Assembly (NCBI GenBank): GCA_018224315.1
Contig: JAGTVF010000264.1
Span: forward strand, 1 to 8,543
DNA: 8,543 bases
From: Desulfobacterales bacterium
GTDB lineage: Bacteria; Desulfobacterota; Desulfobacteria; Desulfobacterales; Desulfosalsimonadaceae
Direction of reading: 5' to 3'
Positions 1 to 7,791 of the stretch are shown in pieces. Under the pieces are notes generated by a model. That model was not told where the DNA came from, searched no databases, and saw only the letters and a list, made by a program, of their open reading frames with translations. Every line of letters begins with the position of its first letter. Position 1 is the first letter of the stretch. The translations under genes and the position numbers were made by a program.

Positions 1-800
1 GTTTTCCAGACCCACTGGAGCATCATGCCCCAGCTCACGGTGTTGGGATCACCAAAGCCCAGAAAGGCCAGGGCGGCCTCCACGATAATGGCCGAGGTCA
101 CCCGGAAGGTCATGTACAAACAGGCCATGGGCAGCACATTGGGCAGAATGTGCCGGAAAATGATGCGCATATGAGAGGCCCCGGCCACCCGGGCCATGTC
201 GATAAAGGGCCGCTGTTTCAGCGACAGGGTTTGGGACCGGATGACCCGGGAGACCCCGGGCCAGCGAAACAGGGCGATTAACAGCACAATAATCCAGATG
301 TTTAACTGGCCGAAAAGCGATGCCAGCAAGAGTACCACCAGAAGCGAGGGCATGACCATGATCATGTCGGCAAACCGCATGAGCACCGCATCCGTGACCC
401 GGCCGGCATAACCGGCGATCATGCCGATAAGGGTGCCAAAGACAATGCTCATAAACGCCGCGGATATCCCCACCATAAAGGCGATGCGCGCGCCGGTCAG
501 AAGCTGGGTGAAAAGATCGCGCCCCAGGTTGTCGGTGCCCAGCCAGTGTCTGGCACTGGGGCCGGTAGAGCTTGAAATCGAGGGATCCGTCCCGGTCATG
601 GGATGGTACATGGGATCGATCAGCGGGGGGATATAGCTGATCAGGGCCATGGCCCCAAAGCCGATAAGCAGAAACACCCCGAGTTTTCCCACGGGGTTTT
701 CGTAGAACAGGGCCCAGCCGTCTAAAAACCGCTGCAGATTATAAGAGCGTTTGGCAGCAGCCGTGTTGCCCGCTGCCCGGGCGTCTGCGGAAAAATTCAT
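1..800 (-). CDS. Peptide ABC transporter permease, DppC/OppC type (3'-truncated by window edge)
   Basis: Inner-membrane permease, the second of the pair that forms the channel of a dipeptide/oligopeptide/nickel-type importer. The frame is open from ATG at 800 to the left edge (266 complete codons, no stop); family members are usually about 280-300 residues, so only the C-terminal tail is missing. Visible family hallmarks are an N-terminal hydrophobic segment at about 40-58, the periplasmic motif LGTDNLGRDLF at 87-97, several further membrane segments, and the EAA coupling loop at about 201-221 (DMARVAGAS, then RHILPN), which contacts the ATPase. A conserved ALAFLGFGDP stretch follows near 246-256. 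The start ATG shares its A with the stop of the upstream permease (TGATG), with GAGGA 10 nt upstream (811-815), so translation is probably coupled. The family is clear; the transported peptide cannot be read from the sequence. Confidence 0.94.
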   Translation of the reverse strand, partial: MNFSADARAAGNTAAAKRSYNLQRFLDGWALFYENPVGKLGVFLLIGFGAMALISYIPPLIDPMYHPMTGTDPSISSSTGPSARHWLGTDNLGRDLFTQLLTGARIAFMVGISAAFMSIVFGTLIGMIAGYAGRVTDAVLMRFADMIMVMPSLLVVLLLASLFGQLNIWIIVLLIALFRWPGVSRVIRSQTLSLKQRPFIDMARVAGASHMRIIFRHILPNVLPMACLYMTFRVTSAIIVEAALAFLGFGDPNTVSWGMMLQWVWK

Positions 801-1777
801 CAGTACCGGATCCTCGGGTCCAGATAAGCATATAAAACATCCACGATCACGTTTGCCACAAGCACCACAAGAGAGATAAACAAAAAGCAGGCCAGGGCCA
901 GGGGGTAATCATTGTTGCTCACCGCAAAGATCAGTTCCCTGCCGATGCCCGGCCATGAAAACACGGTTTCGGTCAGCGCCCCGCCGTTGATGGAAAACGC
1001 CAGGCTCAGTCCGATGCTGGTGACCACCGGCAGATACGCATTGGGGGCGGCATGGCGGTTTCTGACCCTTTTTTCCGAAAGTCCCTTGGCCCGGGCCGTG
1101 AGAATATAGTCTTCTTTTAAGGTTTCGAGCATGCTGCTGCGCATGATCAGCAGATAGGAGCCCACGTGGATGATAAACAGGGTCAGAAGGGGCAAAAGCA
1201 TGTGATGGCCGATGTCTGCGGCCTTTGCCAGAAATCCCGTTGTCGGGTCTATCCACAGCTCCGGTGTGATCATGCCGTTTAAGGGAAACCAGCCCACGTG
1301 ATAGGCAAAAATCCAGATAAACAGCAGGGCGATCCAGGGAAGAAAAAGGGTGTGGCACACCAGGGCCAGGATCGTGACCCAGGTGTCAATGGCCCGGCCC
1401 TTGTACCATGCCACGATTTTGCCCCAGAGCACCCCGGCTGCGGCCGACAGGACCACCGATGTGGTAAACAGCAGGATGGTGTTGGGCAGGCGGCGGCCAA
1501 TGATATGGATCACGGGCTGGCCGTAGTGAAAGGAAATTCCGAAATTGCCGGTAAAAAAATTTTTCACGTAATACAGATACTGCAGCCACAGGGGCTGGTC
1601 CAGGCCGAGCTGGGAGATGAGCATGCTGGCGTCTTCGGCACTCATGCCCGGCTGCACCATCCTGGAGACCGGATCGCCCGGAGAGAGGTGAAACAGGAGA
1701 AAAAGCCCGGAGAGAATCAGAAAGAAGATGGCCAGCACTTCAATGATGCGGCGGAAAATCAGTTTGCGAAAGTGCAT
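800..1777 (-). CDS. Peptide ABC transporter permease, DppB/OppB type
   Basis: Inner-membrane permease, first of the heterodimeric channel pair of a peptide-type ABC importer. At 325 residues it has normal full length. It shows the N-terminal membrane segment at about 11-30 followed by the family motif HLSPGDP (30-36), a periplasmic linker with the QLGLDQP motif (56-62), multiple membrane helices from about 98 onward, the EAA-type coupling loop TARAKGLSEKRV (227-238) followed by RH..PNA, the FSWPGIGRE segment (273-281), and the classic C-terminus YAYLDPRIRY. The gene begins 20 nt after the stop of the binding-protein gene. The Shine-Dalgarno is weak (GGGA just upstream), so coupling to the preceding gene is likely. 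Its stop overlaps the next permease start as TGATG. No defects are seen. Substrate specificity is unknown. Confidence 0.95.
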   Translation of the reverse strand: MHFRKLIFRRIIEVLAIFFLILSGLFLLFHLSPGDPVSRMVQPGMSAEDASMLISQLGLDQPLWLQYLYYVKNFFTGNFGISFHYGQPVIHIIGRRLPNTILLFTTSVVLSAAAGVLWGKIVAWYKGRAIDTWVTILALVCHTLFLPWIALLFIWIFAYHVGWFPLNGMITPELWIDPTTGFLAKAADIGHHMLLPLLTLFIIHVGSYLLIMRSSMLETLKEDYILTARAKGLSEKRVRNRHAAPNAYLPVVTSIGLSLAFSINGGALTETVFSWPGIGRELIFAVSNNDYPLALACFLFISLVVLVANVIVDVLYAYLDPRIRY

Positions 1778-1797
1778 ATGCGTCCCGGAGTTCCCTG

Positions 1798-3513
1798 TTA
1801 TTCAGGCTTGACACTGCAAAACGACCAGATATTGCCGATTCCCTCCACCATGGGAACCCAGCCCTTAAAGGTTCTGGTGTCCACGGCCTCAATGGCCGCC
1901 GGGTTGTAGAGGGGGATGTAGGGCACATCTTCCATGATGATTTCCTGCATTTGATAAAGCAGTTTCCGCCGTTTTTCCGTGTCCATTTCCGCGATGGAGG
2001 CTTCTGCCAGTTTGTCGAATTCCGGGTTGTGATAGCCGCTCATGTTCCATCCCCCGGGCTTGGCGTTGTCGGAATGGAAAAAACTGCGCAAATAATCCGG
2101 ATCCAGGGCCAGCCGGCCGTAGCCCAGGATAAAGGCGTCAAAATCGTGTCTTGTTTTCACGGTTTCCAGCAAAGCACCAAAGGACATGGGCCGGGCGGAT
2201 GCGGGAATGCCCAGTTCCTTTAGCCATTCCTGGATTATGATGCCGCAGGTGGCCCGGTTGGGGTCATAATCGGCCGGGGGGGTCAGGATGGTGAATTTCT
2301 CCATTTGATTGCCGTCAGGCCGCACAATTGTGGATGGCGACACCACCCGGCCGTTTTCATCCACAGGCGGCCGTTGCCAGCTGTAGCCGGCTTCAGCCAG
2401 GATTTTCCGGGCTTTTTTGATTCGCTGCGCCCGGTTCAGTCCCCTGCCGTATTCGGGCATGTCCGGGGCGCACCAGAACCGGTTTTCAGACGGAACAATG
2501 GAATCCATCCTGGCACCGTAGCCCTGCAGGACCCGTTTGACAATAAAATCGCGGTCAATGACCATTGCTGCGGCCTGGCGCAGGGCCGGGTCGGAAAAGG
2601 GTTTTTTTCTCACGTTGAAGCCCATGTAGTACAGGGCGCTTTTTTCATTGATCATCACCCGGATGTTTTTGTTTTGTTCCAGATCCTCGAGATAGCCGGG
2701 CTGAATGGACCACCAGAGAAAATCAATGTCGCCTTTTTTCAAAGAAAGGATGGCCACATCGGCTGTTCCGTATACCTTGAAAAGCACGGCATCCACATGG
2801 GGGCCCAGTTGGTGGCCCTGGATTGTCTGCCCCCGGCCGAAAAAATGGGGATTTTTCGTGAGATAGATGAAATTTCCCTCCTGCCAGCGCTCCAGCACAA
2901 ACGGGCCGCACCCCAGGGGTTTTTCCACCCGGGCGTTTAACAGCGCACCCAGGGGTTTTTCCTGTTTTTTGGCCTGGTTGACAATGGGCGCCCATTGTTT
3001 TTTGGGCATGACATAGTTGATCAGGCTTCGGGTGAGAAACGTGGCCCGGGGTTCTTCCAGATAAAACCGCACCGTCTGTTTGTCCACGGCTTCGGCCTTT
3101 TCCACGAACTGCCATTCCGAGTGATATTTGGGCACCTTAAAGGACTTGATGGTATTGACCGTAAACACCACATCCTCTGCGGTCAAAGGCGAGCCGTCTG
3201 ACCATTTGGCTTGCCTGAGTTCCATGGTGTAGGTGTTTGTCTCTTTGTCCCAGACGGGCATGGCCTTTGCCAGCCACGGGGTGAGTTCCAGGGTTTCCGG
3301 GTGTTCGGTGTAAAGGGGCGGATAGATCAGAGACAGAATCTTGTTTGAATTGGCATCGGTGGCCATCCAGACATTGAGCGTTCGCGGCTCTTCGGCAATG
3401 CCCACCCGAAGCGTGCTGGCCGCGGCATGGGCAGAGGCGGCGGAGCAAAGCAGAACCATGGCGGCTGCCACAACAATCAGAGACGATACAAACAGTTTGG
3501 GAAAAAAGCGCAT
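1798..3513 (-). CDS. Secreted peptide ABC transporter substrate-binding protein (SBP_bac_5 / DppA-OppA family)
   Basis: Periplasmic binding protein that captures the substrate for the two permeases encoded immediately downstream. It is 571 residues from the chosen start, typical for the family. An N-terminal signal peptide is evident: MRFFPK, a hydrophobic core at about 8-23, then SAASAHA with a plausible signal peptidase I site after Ala30. A Cys at 23 lies in LLCS, which is not a good lipobox, so a soluble periplasmic protein is favoured. Family hallmarks are KWSDGSPLTAEDVVFT (103-118), GCGPFVL (201-207), and YYMGFNVRKKPFSDPALRQA (295-314), the typical hinge/lobe motif. Start choice: an in-frame ATG also occurs at 3519, and the reading frame stays open further upstream inside gshB, but AGGA at 3521-3524 sits 7 nt before ATG 3513, and this start gives a clean signal peptide. 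It could bind peptides, nickel chelates, opines or glutathione; the family alone does not decide. Confidence 0.94.
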   Translation of the reverse strand: MRFFPKLFVSSLIVVAAAMVLLCSAASAHAAASTLRVGIAEEPRTLNVWMATDANSNKILSLIYPPLYTEHPETLELTPWLAKAMPVWDKETNTYTMELRQAKWSDGSPLTAEDVVFTVNTIKSFKVPKYHSEWQFVEKAEAVDKQTVRFYLEEPRATFLTRSLINYVMPKKQWAPIVNQAKKQEKPLGALLNARVEKPLGCGPFVLERWQEGNFIYLTKNPHFFGRGQTIQGHQLGPHVDAVLFKVYGTADVAILSLKKGDIDFLWWSIQPGYLEDLEQNKNIRVMINEKSALYYMGFNVRKKPFSDPALRQAAAMVIDRDFIVKRVLQGYGARMDSIVPSENRFWCAPDMPEYGRGLNRAQRIKKARKILAEAGYSWQRPPVDENGRVVSPSTIVRPDGNQMEKFTILTPPADYDPNRATCGIIIQEWLKELGIPASARPMSFGALLETVKTRHDFDAFILGYGRLALDPDYLRSFFHSDNAKPGGWNMSGYHNPEFDKLAEASIAEMDTEKRRKLLYQMQEIIMEDVPYIPLYNPAAIEAVDTRTFKGWVPMVEGIGNIWSFCSVKPE

Positions 3514-3520
3514 TTGCATT

Positions 3521-3524
3521 TCCT
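3521..3524 (-). promoter_or_regulatory. Ribosome binding site deciding the binding-protein start
   Basis: On the minus strand AAAAAGGAAATGCAAATG contains AGGA 7 nt ahead of the second ATG (3513) but only 1 nt ahead of the first (3519). The spacing favours 3513. The site lies in the 13-nt gap after the gshB stop (TAA, 3529-3527). Confidence 0.7.
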
Positions 3525-3526
3525 TT

Positions 3527-4540
3527 TTATTTGGGCGCCGCCTGCCGCAATTGTTTGCGGGCAAGGGCCATTTTTTCCACAAAGTCGATGACACGGGTTT
3601 CCATGCGGATGTTTTCCAGCCGGTTGATCCGGGGAATACCCCCGGGGCTGACGCAGTTGACCTCGATTAATTTTTCATCTATCAGATCCAGACCCACAAA
3701 ATACAGGCCGTCGGCAAGAAGGCGCGGCCGGATCTGCTCGCATATCTGCCGTTCCCTGGCGGTAATGGCATGGGCATAGGCCTTGCCCCCGGCGTGAATG
3801 TTGGTCCGGAAACTGCCGTCCGGCGGTTTTCTGCACATGGCCCCCAGAATTTCGCCGTTTAACATCAAAATGCGCACATCTCCCTTTTCCTTGACCCCTT
3901 TTAAGTATTCCTGGACCATGATCTGCTCGCGGTCTGCATAGGGCTTGTGGGCGCCCACGTAATAGTGGATCAGGGAGTTGAGGTTTTCCGGGTCCCGGGT
4001 GCTGACCTTGATAATGCCCTGGCCCCCGAACCGGCCCAGGGGCTTGATGACCATGTCGCCGCCGAAGTTGTCGATGATTTTGCGCAGCCGGGACGGGTCA
4101 CGGGAAATGTGGGTTTCCGGGATCAAATCCGGAAAATTCAGGGTGTAGAGTTTGCTGTTGCCCAGAATCATGCCGCAGGGATCATTGACCATAAAAACCT
4201 GGTTGCGCACCGGGGCCAGAAATTCAACCGAGCTGTAGTTCAGGGGCGGATCCTTTCGCAGGAAAAGCGCGTCGAGTTTCGTGAGTTCCTCAAAGCTGAT
4301 CGCCTCCTCCTGCTGCCGGGCGACGACTTTGTCCCAGTATTGCTTTATGGAAAGATCCCGGGCCACTGTGACGTCTTTCATCCGGGCCACGATGCGCTGC
4401 CTGCGGACATAGATGTCATGGGGTTCGAGGAAGAATACAGAATGTTGCCGCTGGTTGCATTCATACATCAGGGCCGCAGTGGTTTCAAAAACCGGATCAA
4501 TGCCTTCCAGCCGATCCATGACAAACGCTATTTGTTGCAT
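3527..4540 (-). CDS. gshB: Glutathione synthetase-like ATP-grasp ligase (GshB family)
   Basis: Predicted cytoplasmic ligase that joins glycine to gamma-glutamylcysteine using ATP, the last step of glutathione synthesis. It has 337 residues (E. coli GshB is about 315) and is collinear with that enzyme: an N-terminal domain starting MQQIAFVMD, RKDPP at 95-99, a PETHISRDP segment at 141-149, Lys166 in VIKPL, the glycine loop GRFGGQGI (169-176), GDVRILMLNGE (220-230), the HAGG loop (249-252), and the metal/ATP ligands Asp285, Glu293 and Asn295 in GLDLIDEKLIEVN. The segment after Asn295 reads CVSPGGIPRINRLE, unlike the E. coli SPTCIREIE version; this region lies near the acceptor site, so a different terminal amino acid or thiol peptide is possible. 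The start ATG overlaps the upstream transporter gene by 13 nt and has AAGGA 6 nt upstream. No gshA is visible in the window. Family membership is secure; the exact product is less so. Confidence 0.88.
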   Translation of the reverse strand: MQQIAFVMDRLEGIDPVFETTAALMYECNQRQHSVFFLEPHDIYVRRQRIVARMKDVTVARDLSIKQYWDKVVARQQEEAISFEELTKLDALFLRKDPPLNYSSVEFLAPVRNQVFMVNDPCGMILGNSKLYTLNFPDLIPETHISRDPSRLRKIIDNFGGDMVIKPLGRFGGQGIIKVSTRDPENLNSLIHYYVGAHKPYADREQIMVQEYLKGVKEKGDVRILMLNGEILGAMCRKPPDGSFRTNIHAGGKAYAHAITARERQICEQIRPRLLADGLYFVGLDLIDEKLIEVNCVSPGGIPRINRLENIRMETRVIDFVEKMALARKQLRQAAPK

Positions 4541-7500
4541 GGCGCTTCCTTTTGTGAACCGGTTCTTGCCTCAGCGTCGGCCACCATGGATTGCAGATGG
4601 CGCAGGCGCTGGCTCAGTGCCGTGCAGATCTGAAGGGCGATTCCCGGGTACTCGCGCACCAGTTCGTTGAACTCCGGTTTGTCAAGAACCAGAAACCTCG
4701 CGGGCTTGAGTGTGCGAATGGTGGCGGACCGCTCGGTTTCCTCAAAAAGGGCCATTTCTCCAAAATAATCCCCCGGGCCCATGGTGTCGAGGCGGATCTG
4801 CTTTTCCGGTTCCCGGCCTTTGCAAACAGCCACCTCACCGTCGATGATCAGATAGATCCGGTCGCCCGGGTCGCCTTCGGCAATCACTGCCTGATCGGGA
4901 GGATAATCCACTTCCCGTGTCACAGCGGCGATGGCGCCGAGTTCGCTTACCGTGAGGCTGGAAAAAATGGCAATGTTTTTCAGCAGCAGAATTTTTTCCG
5001 GAACAGTGAGTTCAGTATCCATGATTTGCTCCTTTGGGTCAAGCGCTCCGGACGCACCGGGAATAATTTTTTGGGCCATCTGCCGGATATAAGGATTTTG
5101 AGCGTTTTTGAGCTGTGAAATGACGGATTTTTGCCGGTCTGCGGCTTCAGCGTAATATTCCAGGACATAAAGCGCCAGCACGGGCTCCAGCCAGTCATCG
5201 GTTTCTTTGAGCAGCTCCGGGAAAAGCTCCCTGGAAACCGATGCAAACCGGGGCAGTTTGAAGTGTTTTCTGCCCTGTGCCAGGCTCTGGGAGATGGATT
5301 CGCCTTCCAGCAGAGGGCTGACCATCTCAAAGAGCTTGTGATCCATGATATCGCCCAGCAGTTCGATGCTGTTGGCCCGGTGCCGGGTGCTGGTGGAAAA
5401 AAGGCCCCTGAAAACCGTCCACATGCGGCCCCTGCGGTCGTGGATGGCCAGCACCCGGAAAGTGTTTTCCAGGATGCGTTCCTTTTTTTCAACCAGGTGT
5501 TCCACAAGCAGGTTTTTTGCCCGGCTTTCCGGAAGTTTTTCAAGGGCCCCGGCCCTGGCCAGGCAGGTATGGGCCTGAAAAAGCCCCTGCCGGGTAAAGC
5601 GCATCATGTCGAGATCTTTGATTTTCAGCTCTTCGAGCAGCTCAAAGATTGCTTCGCGCATCCGTCGGTCAGGCCGGTTTAAGGCTTCGATGAGAATCTG
5701 GCCGCTGATGTAGCCGGCGTTTCTGATCTTGTCCCGTGCCATCTGCGCAATGTCGGGATCTGAATCCCCCAGGTGCCTGATAATCTCAGACAATGTTGGG
5801 TCATCGGTGATTTCCATGCTTTCTATGGCCGCGCGCCGAAGGCCGGCATCCGGGTCATTGAGAAAAGGGGCGGCAATATCATTTAAATTGCCCGGCGAAA
5901 GTCGGTACAGGCAGCGCAGGATATCGCCCCGGATGGACTTGTTGCCGGCATCTGAAAGCATTTCGGTTAAAATGCCGGCATAGTTTTTTTCCCCTGTCTG
6001 AGCTGCGGCAATAACGCCTGCCCTGCGGTGATCAATGTCTTTGGCGTAAAGCCAGGTATCGATTTTGGGTTTGAGCTTGTCCGGGCTTTTCATGTACAGA
6101 CATCCTGCGGCGTTTCCCCGAACCTCCGGATGGGGGTGTTGGATCAGAGTTTCGAGCCGGTCCCGGATTGCAGGGTTTGCAATCCCTGCTCTTCGTATGG
6201 TGTTGATCACGGCCACTGTGAGTTCGGGGGCATCCGGGACAAAAAGCATTCTTTGCAGCATTTCTGCGGCATTGGGGCCGGGGTTGTCTGAAAGCATCTC
6301 CAGCAGCCTAATCCGGGTGGCTGTATCCTGCTGGTCAATGGTTTCGGCCACAAGATCGTCAAAATTCTTCACATCCAGGGTTTTGAGCAGCCGGGCATAC
6401 CAGAGCGCATCTTCGCCCCGGGCATTTAAAAAGGCTTGTGTCAGTCCCGGATCGGCCTGGTCCTTTTTTAACAGCTTGCCCAGATTCTGCTGCTCCATGC
6501 TTTTTAAATCCAGCATGTTTCTGGAAATCAGGTCCATGAGGATGGCGGCATATTTGCGCTTTAGTATAAACGGGGCCGCCAGCCAGACCAGCACAAAGGG
6601 CAGGGCCACCAGGGAAAGATAGCGGGGGTGAAACAGGTTGGCTGAGGCCAGAATCAGCCCGGAGCCCACAAACAGGGCGACGCGGACCACGGTTCCCCGC
6701 AGAAAGGGCCGGACCATGGCCCTGTAGGATTCGGGAAACAGCCCGATTAAAATGGAACTGGCCGGCATGTTGATGGTGGTGCGGATGATGTTTGTGGACA
6801 TGCGGGCATACACGGCGGAAAAAATGTCAAAGCGCGTCAGAAAAGCGATAAATGCGATAATGTAGTTAAACGGGTGAAACATCAGGGCCACGGGCAGGCC
6901 GAAGCGGCCGTAGAGCCGGCCCACAAACAGCAGCAGCACCAGGCTGATGATATTGAGCACCCCCCGGAAATAGGAAAAAAAGCCCAGCAGGCCGGATTCG
7001 CTGGCAAAATAAGCATCTGCGGCAAAATTGAACTGGTAGTTCATGATGGTGATCACCACATTGGGCATAAAGGTGAGCACCAGTACGATTTTGACCAGGG
7101 TTGACTGCCGGATCAAGGGCAGCACCTGCTGGAACTGCTCGCGCATGGGCGGCTGGGACTTTACTTTTTTGCCCTTTGTGTCCCCTGGCAGGGCCATGTG
7201 CATGTGTATGCCCATGGCCTTGACCACAACAGCGCCTATCAGACTGATGCCCAGGTAGACCAGCAGCAGGTTGTCAAAATGCAGGGCTGTGGCCAGGTAA
7301 GGCGTTGAAAAGCTGCCCGCGATCAGGCCCATGACCCCGCCTGCGGTCAGAAGGGGAAAAATGCGCTTGGACTGGCGGGTGTTGTAGAGATCATTGGCCA
7401 GGTTCCAGAAAAGCAGGGCTTCAAGCAGTTCAAACTGGCTTTTTAGCATGAACAGCAGCGGATAGATCAAATCCAGGCCCATGGGGATCAGCAGGCGGAT

Positions 7501-7791
7501 GCCGCCCACAGACAGCCCGCAGAACACAAACAGCATGCCCAGCAGCCGGGTGCTTTGCAGCCGGGTCATAAACAGGGCCAGAATGCCGGTGAGCACAAAG
7601 GTGGCAACAGAGTTGAGCATGTTGACAATGGGCAGGTACTGGACCCCGTAGCGTTTGAGAAAGGCGGTTTCCGCGTAGTTGTTGAGCACCATGCCGGAGC
7701 TGCGCAGCAGAAACAAAAGCGCGGCGGTCCATAAAAACAGGGCCACCTCGTCTTCGTGGAGCTTAAGCCAGTTTAAAAGCACCCTGCGCAT
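4528..7791 (-). CDS. ATP/ADP translocase-like (NTT/TLC, MFS-fold) membrane protein fused to HEAT repeats and a cyclic-nucleotide-binding domain
   Basis: A 1087-residue three-module protein. Residues 1 to about 425 form a membrane domain with roughly 12 hydrophobic segments. It carries the motif LLFWNLAND (about 126-134) followed by KRIFPL (142-147), which closely resembles the FWGFAN...AKRFYPL block of nucleotide transporters of the TLC/NTT family. About 430-915 is soluble and built of repeated helical pairs of HEAT type (for example HPHPEVRGNAAGCL, DPDAGLRRAAIESM, DSDPDIAQMARDKI), with no catalytic motif seen. About 942-1070 is a CRP-like cyclic-nucleotide-binding domain with an intact phosphate-binding cassette: FGEMAL (1010-1015) and RSAT (1021-1024), including Glu1012 and Arg1021. 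ATG 7791 is chosen over the adjacent TTG at 7794 because AAGAGG (7799-7804) is 7 nt upstream and the ATG overlaps the preceding stop as TGATG. A role in cyclic-nucleotide-controlled transport is inferred; the substrate is unknown and may not be ATP/ADP. The gene overlaps the gshB-like gene by 13 nt. Confidence 0.9.
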   Translation of the reverse strand: MRRVLLNWLKLHEDEVALFLWTAALLFLLRSSGMVLNNYAETAFLKRYGVQYLPIVNMLNSVATFVLTGILALFMTRLQSTRLLGMLFVFCGLSVGGIRLLIPMGLDLIYPLLFMLKSQFELLEALLFWNLANDLYNTRQSKRIFPLLTAGGVMGLIAGSFSTPYLATALHFDNLLLVYLGISLIGAVVVKAMGIHMHMALPGDTKGKKVKSQPPMREQFQQVLPLIRQSTLVKIVLVLTFMPNVVITIMNYQFNFAADAYFASESGLLGFFSYFRGVLNIISLVLLLFVGRLYGRFGLPVALMFHPFNYIIAFIAFLTRFDIFSAVYARMSTNIIRTTINMPASSILIGLFPESYRAMVRPFLRGTVVRVALFVGSGLILASANLFHPRYLSLVALPFVLVWLAAPFILKRKYAAILMDLISRNMLDLKSMEQQNLGKLLKKDQADPGLTQAFLNARGEDALWYARLLKTLDVKNFDDLVAETIDQQDTATRIRLLEMLSDNPGPNAAEMLQRMLFVPDAPELTVAVINTIRRAGIANPAIRDRLETLIQHPHPEVRGNAAGCLYMKSPDKLKPKIDTWLYAKDIDHRRAGVIAAAQTGEKNYAGILTEMLSDAGNKSIRGDILRCLYRLSPGNLNDIAAPFLNDPDAGLRRAAIESMEITDDPTLSEIIRHLGDSDPDIAQMARDKIRNAGYISGQILIEALNRPDRRMREAIFELLEELKIKDLDMMRFTRQGLFQAHTCLARAGALEKLPESRAKNLLVEHLVEKKERILENTFRVLAIHDRRGRMWTVFRGLFSTSTRHRANSIELLGDIMDHKLFEMVSPLLEGESISQSLAQGRKHFKLPRFASVSRELFPELLKETDDWLEPVLALYVLEYYAEAADRQKSVISQLKNAQNPYIRQMAQKIIPGASGALDPKEQIMDTELTVPEKILLLKNIAIFSSLTVSELGAIAAVTREVDYPPDQAVIAEGDPGDRIYLIIDGEVAVCKGREPEKQIRLDTMGPGDYFGEMALFEETERSATIRTLKPARFLVLDKPEFNELVREYPGIALQICTALSQRLRHLQSMVADAEARTGSQKEAPCNK
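4547..4551 (-). promoter_or_regulatory. Ribosome binding site of the gshB-like gene, inside the preceding gene
   Basis: AAGGA on the minus strand lies 6 nt before the ATG at 4540 and is embedded in the last codons of the transporter-HEAT gene, whose TAG stop (4530-4528) falls after this start. The arrangement suggests translational coupling of the two genes. Confidence 0.65.
4582..4968 (-). other. Cyclic-nucleotide-binding domain within the transporter fusion
   Basis: This sub-region encodes the beta-roll domain starting at IFSSLTVSEL and ending in a helix around ALSQRLRHL. Glycines at the beta turns (EGDPGDRIYLI, DGEVAV, GPGDYFGEMAL) and the Glu/Arg pair of the phosphate-binding cassette are all present, so ligand binding is plausible. 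cAMP versus cGMP cannot be settled by eye. No DNA-binding helix-turn-helix follows; only about 18 polar residues remain before the stop, so this is a sensor module and not a transcription factor. Confidence 0.88.

Noticed and set aside
1553..1564. AAAAATTTTTTT run on the minus strand in the permease gene, a possible slippery site
   Set aside because: It encodes KNFF in a full-length, well-conserved frame, there is no downstream stem-loop I can identify, and no alternative product is apparent.
1778..1797. Terminator or promoter between the binding-protein and first permease genes
   Set aside because: The gap is only 20 nt and has no stem-loop with a T-run and no -35/-10 pair; it looks like a simple intra-operon spacer.
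3514..3594. Longer N-terminus for the binding protein (start at 3594, or ATG 3519)
   Set aside because: The 3594 start would put 27 extra charged residues in front of a clean signal peptide and overlap gshB by 68 nt; ATG 3519 has almost no spacer from the Shine-Dalgarno.
1298..4633. Long plus-strand open frames, e.g. 1298-1909, 2305-2940 and 3947-4633 (203-228 codons)
   Set aside because: They lie opposite strongly supported minus-strand genes, have no recognisable domains, and read as low-complexity His/Gly/Gln-rich mirror translations expected in GC-rich DNA.
5050..6507. Possible nucleotide-level tandem repeat across the HEAT region
   Set aside because: The repetition is at the level of helical pattern (DPDxxLRRAA-like units) with diverged sequence; I see no repeated DNA unit.
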